A DNA stretch of 9,680 nucleotides, taken from the NCBI GenBank assembly GCA_945861365.1, contig CAMAUH010000128.1, forward strand, positions 1-9,680, in the 5' to 3' direction. The translations under genes were made by a program, and so were the position numbers. This DNA comes from Candidatus Kuenenia stuttgartensis (GTDB lineage Bacteria; Planctomycetota; UBA1135; UBA2386). Each line of letters starts with the position of its first letter. The stretch's first letter is position 1. Of this stretch, positions 4,794 to 9,680 are shown in pieces. The notes under the pieces were generated by a model. It was not told where the DNA came from. It made no database searches and worked only from the letters and a program-made list of their open reading frames with translations.

Positions 4794-7436
4794 TCACTGG
4801 CGCTGCACCTGGCGCACGTTCGTCACCGGCAGCGGGAACGGGTTCGGGTTGCCGACGTCGAACGCGGCGGCCTGGAAGTACGCGAGCGGGAACGGCATCG
4901 GCGGCACCACGAACGTGACGGAGCGAGTGGCCGCATCGAAGCCATCGAATGGCGACGTCAGCAGGTCGCTCCACTGGTTGCCCAGGCCGAGGTTGACGAC
5001 GCCGGGAGCATCCGACGGCAGGTTGCTGGTGCTGATGCAGAACACGCAGAGCGCGTTCGCCGACAGCGAGCCGCGGCTCGCAATCACTTCGAACGACTGG
5101 TTGCTGCCGACCCGGATCGGCGTGCCGAGCTGGAAGTTGGCGTTGGCGACGACGGCGACGTTGACCGGGGAGCTCGAGCCCTGGGCGTTGCTGGCCCGCA
5201 CCGTGTAGTTGCCCGGCAGCAGACCCTGCGGCAGGTAGAGCGCGATCGTGGTCGGCGACAGGATCAGGAAGTAGCCGTCCTGCCACGTGGTCGGCGATTG
5301 GCTGGTGATCGTGGTGAGGCCGCACAGGACCGACGTGGTCAGGTCGAGGCGTTCGCCTTGCAGCAGGAACGGGGTGTTGCCGACGTTGCCGAGCGAGCTC
5401 GGCGAGAAGCCCGTGAGCTCGGGGCGGCGCGGGAACGACGGCAGCCCGTAGGTCGGGAACAGGTCGTCGTTCGGCCAGGTGGCGACCGCTTCGGTCAGCA
5501 TGTGCAGCGACGATTCGTCGGCGTGCGCCGAGCCCTGGTTGAGGAACACGGCGATGGTGACCTTGTCGGTGCGGTAGTCGAGGCTGGCGCTGCTGCTGTC
5601 GAGCGTGCCGCCCTTGTGGTAGGCGAACACCCCGTTCGGGCGCGTGCTCCACGACATGCTCAGCGGGCAGACGTCGCCGGGCCCTTCGTTGCCGGGCACG
5701 TACGAGTTGCGGGTGAGCATCGTGGCGCGCTGCGTCGTGCCGGTGACGGGCGAGTCGACGCCGATGTCGAGCACGCCGGCGATCAGGCGCACGTAGTCGA
5801 CGGTCGAGAACGCAGTGCCACCGGACGCGTTCTTGAAGCCCAGGTCCGCGGCGTACTGCGACGCGAGCCGGCGGCGGTCGGTGTGCAGCTGGCTCCCCGA
5901 CAGCGTCAGCTCGCGCAGGTGCGACAGCGTCTCTCCGGCGACCAACTGGCCGGTCAGCGACGCGGCGGTGCGTGCGCGCGTGATGCCGAGCGGCGCGTAG
6001 ATCTCGTTCTGCAGGAACGTCTGCAGCGGCATGCCGGCGACGTCCTCGACCACCTGGCCGAGCAGGAAGTGGGCGGAGTTCGCGTAGTCGGCGAGCGTGC
6101 CGGGCGTGAACTCGAGCGTCTGCGTGCCGAACCAGTCCTCACCGAACGAGCGCGCGGCGGGCAGGATCAGCGGCAACGAGAGCTGGTTGTAGTACCACTG
6201 CGCGATGGTCACCGGGGAGTAGTCGCGCGGCAGGCCGCTGCGGTACTCGAGGCAGTGCTGCACGGTGATGTTCACCAGGCGCGGGTCGCCACCGAGGAAC
6301 GGGATGCCCAGCATTGCCTGCGGCCGCGACGTCATCGCCAGCAGGTTGCGTTCGTCGAGTTCGTGCACGGCGATCGCGGTCGGCACCTTGGCGAGGCTGG
6401 CGACGCGGAACAGGCTGGTCGGCTGGGTGATCGGGTAGCCGGTCTCGGCCCACGTGTAGGCACGCGCGAAGACGAGGCGGCCGTCCTTGGCGATGGCGAT
6501 GGAACCGGCGCGCGCGCGTTCGGTCGTCATCAGGTTCGCCATGTACTGGTCGAACGCGTTGAACTCGGCGCGCGCCTGGCCGGTCGCCGTGAAGACGCGG
6601 TTCCGCGGCGTGCGCAGCGTCGCGAAGCCGCCGGCGATGCGCAGGCTGCTGCCCGAGCCGCCCGCGGCGACGCACAGCAGGTCGTAGTTGGAGTTGCCGA
6701 GCGTGGTGACCTGCGAGCCGAAGCCGGCGGCCGTGTAGTTGCTGCGCACGGCGGTGCTGCCGATGCGGTCGTCGTACCAGACCGACAGGTAGTCCTGCGC
6801 GTCGGACATGCCGATGCAGGCGAGGCGAGCGCCCGCCGGCGTGTGCGCGTCGTAGGTCTCCGTCCACTCGGTGTGGTCGGTGTCGAGGTTGTAGCCCCAG
6901 GCCGTGTCGCGCGTGTTCGGCTCGAACACCGCGCTGTAGAGCGGCGCCAAGGGCGAGCCGTGGATGTCGATCGAAACCGGGATCTGGTCGTTGGCCTGTG
7001 CGCTGGCGCAGGCGTTCGCGAACGCGGTCCAGGTGTAGGCGTGGTTGTCGGTCACCGTGGCACCGTCGTTGACGAACACGGCGGCGTAGACCGTGTCGGT
7101 GCCGCTGCCCGCGACCGAGATGCACTTCGCGCGGTAGCCGGCCTGCCGCCATGCCGTGCGCTGGCTCGTGTACTGGCTCGCGCTCATGCCGTGGGAGGCC
7201 ACCCAGGCCGGGCCGCCGACCTGTTCCCAGACCGCCGTGTAGGTGGCGCTGGCCGCCCCGCCAGCGACCGCCAACGAGATCAGCCGGTAACCCTGGCCCG
7301 CAAGGGACGTGAACTGAGTCTGGTGGGTGGCGCTGGAGACGCCATGGTACGAGACGACCTGGGCGCAGGCGGCGGTCGCCAGCAGGGTCGTGCAGACCCC
7401 GGCGAGCAGGTGCGGGCGGCGGGCAGAGTGGAACAT
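4794..7436 (-). CDS. Secreted beta-lactamase-fold serine hydrolase with N-terminal tandem repeats, TIG domain and C-terminal module
   Basis: From the ATG at 7434-7436 the protein has 880 residues. The frame stays open upstream to 8012, but only here does a signal peptide begin: ARRPHLLAGVCTTLLATA, cleaved after Ala25 in ACA-Q. Residues ~29-275 hold five repeats of ~50 residues, each with a GY/aromatic strand and ending Y-(S/T)-A-V-(W/F) or similar; I take these as BTRD1-type. A class C beta-lactamase/esterase-like domain (~285-655) follows, with Ser347-x-x-Lys350 (VASLAK), Tyr451-Ala-Asn453 and His607-Lys-Gly-Gly. Residues ~671-763 look like an IPT/TIG fold, and ~765-880 a planctomycete-type terminal module ending near YFQAAAFDVGNPNPF. 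Repeats plus this catalytic domain resemble fungal polyglycine hydrolases, so a peptidase or esterase is more likely than antibiotic resistance. The substrate is unknown. Probably exported or surface-bound. No Shine-Dalgarno sequence is seen. Confidence 0.88.
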   Translation of the reverse strand: MFHSARRPHLLAGVCTTLLATAACAQVVSYHGVSSATHQTQFTSLAGQGYRLISLAVAGGAASATYTAVWEQVGGPAWVASHGMSASQYTSQRTAWRQAGYRAKCISVAGSGTDTVYAAVFVNDGATVTDNHAYTWTAFANACASAQANDQIPVSIDIHGSPLAPLYSAVFEPNTRDTAWGYNLDTDHTEWTETYDAHTPAGARLACIGMSDAQDYLSVWYDDRIGSTAVRSNYTAAGFGSQVTTLGNSNYDLLCVAAGGSGSSLRIAGGFATLRTPRNRVFTATGQARAEFNAFDQYMANLMTTERARAGSIAIAKDGRLVFARAYTWAETGYPITQPTSLFRVASLAKVPTAIAVHELDERNLLAMTSRPQAMLGIPFLGGDPRLVNITVQHCLEYRSGLPRDYSPVTIAQWYYNQLSLPLILPAARSFGEDWFGTQTLEFTPGTLADYANSAHFLLGQVVEDVAGMPLQTFLQNEIYAPLGITRARTAASLTGQLVAGETLSHLRELTLSGSQLHTDRRRLASQYAADLGFKNASGGTAFSTVDYVRLIAGVLDIGVDSPVTGTTQRATMLTRNSYVPGNEGPGDVCPLSMSWSTRPNGVFAYHKGGTLDSSSASLDYRTDKVTIAVFLNQGSAHADESSLHMLTEAVATWPNDDLFPTYGLPSFPRRPELTGFSPSSLGNVGNTPFLLQGERLDLTTSVLCGLTTITSQSPTTWQDGYFLILSPTTIALYLPQGLLPGNYTVRASNAQGSSSPVNVAVVANANFQLGTPIRVGSNQSFEVIASRGSLSANALCVFCISTSNLPSDAPGVVNLGLGNQWSDLLTSPFDGFDAATRSVTFVVPPMPFPLAYFQAAAFDVGNPNPFPLPVTNVRQVQRQ

Positions 7437-7635
7437 GCGCTCGGGAGCGAACGGCACCCGCGCCGCGTTCGCGAATTCTGGCGACGAATGCAGATCGCGG
7501 CCTGGCGGGGTTCCTGGTCCGCACCGCGACGCGGCGTTGCGCGCGCCCGGTCGCGGACGTCCCGCGAGTGCCTGGAGCGCTCGGATTCGGTCGCCCGAAG
7601 TGGTGACCACGACCCGGACCACGCCGACAACGAAC
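7437..7635. other. Intergenic region between AraC-type regulator and secreted hydrolase
   Basis: These 199 bases separate two minus-strand genes. Frames read through them but without recognisable protein. On the minus strand CAGAAT (7475-7480) could be a -10 box about 38 bases before the hydrolase ATG, with no convincing -35. A small hairpin GTGG/CCAC (7600-7610) lies 26 bases past the regulator stop. The length suggests the hydrolase has its own promoter rather than being in an operon with the regulator. Confidence 0.4.
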
Positions 7636-8583
7636 TCAGCGGCCGTGCGCGAGCGGGCGGAAGCGCCACGGCGACGCGCGGTCCTCGGCCTGCTGGCGGC
7701 GGAACTCGCGCGGCGACGTGCCGACCACCTTCTTGAAGACCTTGCTGAAGCCGAACGCGTCCTGGTAGCCGACTGTCGTCGCCACCGCATCGAGCCGCTC
7801 GTCGGTCTCCGCCAGCAAGCGCATCGCCGACTGCATGCGCAGAGTGCGCAGATGGTTGAGCGGGGTGTCGCCGACCGCCGCCCGGAACCGCGCCGCCAGC
7901 ACCGAACGCGACACGCCGACGCGGCGCGCCAGTTCGTCCAGCGTCCAGCCGAAGCCGACGTCGCCGTGCAGCAGCTCCAGCGCGCTGCGCACCGCGCGAT
8001 CGCGCAGCGCACTGGACCAGCTGGTCGCGGCCGCGCCGGCGCGTTCGACGATCACCCGCAGCAGGTAGGTGAAGGTCACGTCCATCAGGCTCGACACCAG
8101 GTCGCCGCTGCCGAGTTCGCGGCGCTGCACCTCGTCGCGCAGCAGTTCGACCGTCAGCGCCAACGGCGACAGGCGACCGAGATCGGCGGCGCGCACCACG
8201 CTCCAGCGCGGCAGTTCGGCGAACAGCGGATGCAGCGGCGCGTTCCACAGCTGGTAGGCGCCACTGACGAGGCCGACCGCGGATGCCGGGGACGGGCCGT
8301 CGCTGGTGGCGTCGGCCGCGGGGATCGGGCCGCGCGGGCGCTTGCTGCTCGTCGCCACCACGTGCTCGCAGCCGCGCGCCATCAGCACGAGGTCGCCGGC
8401 TTCCAGCGGCAGGGGGCCATCCAGGTCCGGGCCGTGCACGAACAGCGGGGTGCCCAGGGCGACATGGAAGCCGATGCTGCGATCGCACGGGAAGCGCAGG
8501 GCGCCGTGTTCGGGCAGCGCGCGGAGGTCGAGCAGGCGGCGTTGCAGGCCGGCCTGGCGGAGCACGTCGGACAGGAGGTCCAT
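7636..8583 (-). CDS. AraC-family transcriptional regulator with N-terminal cupin sensor domain
   Basis: A 315-residue DNA-binding regulator. The N-terminal half, starting MDLLSDVLRQAGL and including FHVALGTPLFVHGPDL and LEAGDLVLMARGCEHVV, matches the AraC-binding cupin type (Cupin_6) often found beside short-chain or NmrA-like oxidoreductases. The C-terminal ~210-296 is the double helix-turn-helix: TLDELARRVGVSRSVLAARF (214-233) with the linking helix ending near Met250, then RLDAVATTVGYQDAFGFSKVFK and the family signature GTSPREFRRQ (288-297). The effector is not predictable. The ATG at 8581-8583 gives the standard start of the family; it has no Shine-Dalgarno sequence. The gene is divergent from the NmrA-like oxidoreductase across 113 bases that contain a perfect palindrome, so it most likely controls that gene and itself. 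The secreted hydrolase lies 199 bases downstream on the same strand; regulation of that gene is possible but unsupported. Confidence 0.93.
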   Translation of the reverse strand: MDLLSDVLRQAGLQRRLLDLRALPEHGALRFPCDRSIGFHVALGTPLFVHGPDLDGPLPLEAGDLVLMARGCEHVVATSSKRPRGPIPAADATSDGPSPASAVGLVSGAYQLWNAPLHPLFAELPRWSVVRAADLGRLSPLALTVELLRDEVQRRELGSGDLVSSLMDVTFTYLLRVIVERAGAAATSWSSALRDRAVRSALELLHGDVGFGWTLDELARRVGVSRSVLAARFRAAVGDTPLNHLRTLRMQSAMRLLAETDERLDAVATTVGYQDAFGFSKVFKKVVGTSPREFRRQQAEDRASPWRFRPLAHGR

Positions 8584-8596
8584 GGCAAGACCATCC

Positions 8597-8626
8597 AGGA
8601 TAGCAGACGGCGGAACATGAAATCAG
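8597..8626 (-). promoter_or_regulatory. Possible promoter of the AraC-family gene
   Basis: Minus-strand TATCCT (8597-8602) matches four of six -10 bases and CTGATT (8621-8626) three of six -35 bases, with an 18-base spacer. The predicted start of transcription would leave only about six bases before the ATG. The -35 box overlaps the left arm of the adjacent inverted repeat. Confidence 0.35.
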
Positions 8627-8650
8627 GACGCAGGTGCATTCTGCGTCCTG
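8624..8650. promoter_or_regulatory. Perfect 10-bp inverted repeat, candidate operator of the AraC-family regulator
   Basis: CAGGACGCAG (8624-8633) and CTGCGTCCTG (8641-8650) are exact reverse complements separated by seven bases. The element lies between the divergent regulator and oxidoreductase genes and overlaps both putative -35 regions. Arm centres are 17 bases apart. Binding here could control both promoters. It could also form a hairpin in the DNA or RNA, but it lies upstream of both predicted transcription starts, so an operator is the more likely role. AraC proteins often prefer direct repeats, which is a reason for caution. Confidence 0.55.
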
Positions 8651-8666
8651 CATCGAGGCCTAGATT
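8639..8666 (+). promoter_or_regulatory. Possible promoter of the NmrA-like oxidoreductase gene
   Basis: TAGATT (8661-8666) matches four of six -10 bases and lies 30 bases before the ATG. The best -35 candidate, TTCTGC (8639-8644, 16-base spacer), is weak and lies in the right arm of the inverted repeat. A weak -35 is what an activator-dependent promoter would show. Confidence 0.35.
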
Positions 8667-8696
8667 GGCACCCTCAACTTCGAACCGGACTCCCGC

Positions 8697-9530
8697 ATGA
8701 AACCCATCCTCGTCGTCGGCGCCAGTGGCACCGTCGCTTCCGAACTCGTCCGTCTGCTGCGCGCCCGTGGCCAGAACGTGCTCTCCGGCACCAGCCGTGC
8801 CCCGACCCGCCCCGACCAGGTGCAGCTCGACCTGGTGCGTGGCACCGGCGTCGCCGACGCGGTCGCGCGCGCCGAGGCCGCGTTCGTGTTCGCACCGCCC
8901 GGCCACGTCGACCAGCACGCGCTGATCGCGCCGTTCGTCGACCACGCGAAGCGGCACGGCCTGCGCAAGGTCGTGTTGATGTCGGCGATGGGCGCCGACG
9001 CCGATCCGAACGCGCCGCTGCGCCGCGCCGAGCTGCACCTCGAGCAGTCCGGCCTGCGGTGGAACACGGTGCGGCCCAACTGGTTCATGCAGAACTTCCA
9101 CACGTTCTGGCTCGCCGGCATCCGCGACCAGAACAAGATCCTGCTGCCGGTCGGCAAGGCGAAGGGCAGCTTCGTCGATGCGCGCGACATCGCCGCCGTG
9201 GTCGCCGAACTGCTGCTGCGCAACGACCGCGACGACCGCGCGTTCGACCTCACCGGCAGCGAGGCGCTCGACCACGACCAGGTCGCCGTGCTGCTGTCGC
9301 AGGTCGCTGGCCGCACCATCACCTACCAGGACATCCCTCCGGCGGCGATGCGCGACGGCCTGCTCGCGGCCGGCCTGCCCGCGGCCTACGCCGAGTTCCT
9401 GCTGGTGATCCTCGGCTTCTTCAAGGCTGGCTACAGCGAACGCATCACGGACGCCGTGCAGGCCGTGACCGGGCGGCCGCCGATCCGCTTCGCGCAGTAT
9501 GCGCAGGACCATCGCGCCCACTGGCAGTGA
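8697..9530 (+). CDS. NmrA-like NAD(P)-binding oxidoreductase (atypical SDR)
   Basis: A 277-residue cytosolic Rossmann-fold protein. The dinucleotide-binding turn is VVGASGTVASE (7-16): Gly8 and Gly11 are present, but the third glycine of the usual GxxGxxG is Ala14. Arg34 after the second strand would suit NADP. VVLMSAMGAD (92-101), LHLEQSGLRWNTVRPNWFMQNF (113-134) and the later FVDARDIAAVVAELL match the NmrA/NAD(P)H-binding family, whose members are redox-sensing proteins, quinone or azo reductases, or epimerase relatives. The classical YxxxK catalytic pair is absent, as usual for this family, so the reaction cannot be named. The ATG at 8697 places the Rossmann motif seven residues in, the normal distance. 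There is no strong Shine-Dalgarno sequence. It is divergent from the AraC-family regulator and probably controlled by it, perhaps in response to an electrophile or aromatic compound. Confidence 0.92.
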   Translation: MKPILVVGASGTVASELVRLLRARGQNVLSGTSRAPTRPDQVQLDLVRGTGVADAVARAEAAFVFAPPGHVDQHALIAPFVDHAKRHGLRKVVLMSAMGADADPNAPLRRAELHLEQSGLRWNTVRPNWFMQNFHTFWLAGIRDQNKILLPVGKAKGSFVDARDIAAVVAELLLRNDRDDRAFDLTGSEALDHDQVAVLLSQVAGRTITYQDIPPAAMRDGLLAAGLPAAYAEFLLVILGFFKAGYSERITDAVQAVTGRPPIRFAQYAQDHRAHWQ

Positions 9531-9544
9531 GCCCCACGCGGGGC
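9531..9544 (+). terminator. Short hairpin directly after the oxidoreductase stop codon
   Basis: GCCCC (9531-9535) pairs with GGGGC (9540-9544) around the loop ACGC, beginning at the first base after the TGA. No T-tract follows. A second possible stem, CCGGC (9551-9555) with GCCGG (9571-9575), lies just downstream. Together they could stop transcription, with low certainty. Confidence 0.35.
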
Positions 9545-9680
9545 CCTGGGCCGGCTGGGATCCCCGCTCGGCCGGTGTGGCCTCGGTGCTCCTGGCCTAG
9601 CCGTCACGGCGACGAACGGTCTCTCGCAGACGCTCGGCGCGGTGTGATCCGGGCGCGCTCGGCGGGACGCGCGAGCTGCG
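9545..9680. other. Unassigned right-hand end of the window
   Basis: Nothing codes convincingly here. A minus-strand frame open from the window edge to a TAG at 9597-9599 (ending ERLRETVRRRDG) could be the last codons of a convergent neighbour, but it is only 27 codons and other frames are open too. Confidence 0.3.

Noticed and set aside
4045..5208. A 387-codon plus-strand frame across the TenA-ThiD start and hydrolase end
   Set aside because: Its composition is dominated by Arg, Ala and Pro and it is antisense to conserved domains on the minus strand. It is a shadow frame.
4794..7436. Secreted hydrolase as an antibiotic-resistance beta-lactamase
   Set aside because: The SxxK/YAN/HKGG set is shared with esterases and peptidases, and the five repeats, TIG domain and 880-residue size are unlike resistance enzymes.
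5298..7736. An 812-codon plus-strand open frame opposite the secreted hydrolase gene
   Set aside because: Its translation is Arg/Val/Ala/Gly-rich without domains. It is antisense to a gene with a signal peptide and three catalytic motifs. Long antisense frames are expected at this GC content.
7437..8012. N-terminal extension of the secreted hydrolase frame to 8012
   Set aside because: The extension is Arg/Ala/Ser-rich, overlaps the AraC-family gene, and would bury the clear signal peptide that begins at 7436.
7280..8653. Two 457-codon frames (minus 7280-8653, plus 7327-8700) over the regulator region
   Set aside because: Both are Arg/Ala-rich shadows of the AraC-family gene, which has a full double helix-turn-helix in its own frame.
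9597..9680. Partial minus-strand gene entering from the right edge
   Set aside because: Only 27 open codons with no recognisable motif, and the other frames are equally open.

Overview
The window is very GC-rich and gene-dense. It has five protein-coding genes, no RNA genes, no mobile elements and no CRISPR array. The best guess for the host is a Planctomycetota bacterium. Two things suggest this: the C-terminal tetratricopeptide tail of a kinase of the planctomycete/acidobacterial type at the left edge, and a large secreted hydrolase with a TIG domain and a C-terminal module resembling those of planctomycete secreted proteins. This placement is inference from protein style; there is no marker gene here.

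Layout. (1) 1-1997, plus: the 3' part of a gene whose start lies outside the window, with nine exact 42-residue TPR units, probably the sensor/scaffold tail of a Ser/Thr protein kinase. (2) 2078-3214, plus: an Ntn-hydrolase of the choloylglycine hydrolase / penicillin V acylase family. It ends in a hairpin shared with the convergent next gene. (3) 3254-4669, minus: a TenA-ThiD fusion for salvage of the thiamin pyrimidine, with a promoter that appears to make the mRNA leaderless at a GTG. (4) 4794-7436, minus: an 880-residue exported serine hydrolase built from a signal peptide, five ~50-residue repeats, a class C beta-lactamase-like domain, a TIG domain and a C-terminal module. The first two parts resemble the plan of fungal polyglycine hydrolases. 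(5) 7636-8583, minus: an AraC-family regulator. (6) 8697-9530, plus: an NmrA-like NAD(P)-binding oxidoreductase, divergent from the regulator across a short intergenic region with a perfect 10-bp inverted repeat.

The genes do not form one pathway. The only clear functional pair is the divergent AraC regulator and NmrA-like oxidoreductase, where the regulator probably controls the enzyme and itself. The thiamin-salvage fusion, the amidase and the secreted hydrolase look like independent single-gene units separated by hairpins. None of the genes with a visible start has a convincing Shine-Dalgarno sequence. Several have a -10-like box so close to the start that leaderless or near-leaderless translation is likely.

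I see no convincing new multi-gene system. The points most worth following are the architecture of the secreted hydrolase, the TenA-first order of the thiamin fusion, and the operator-like palindrome.
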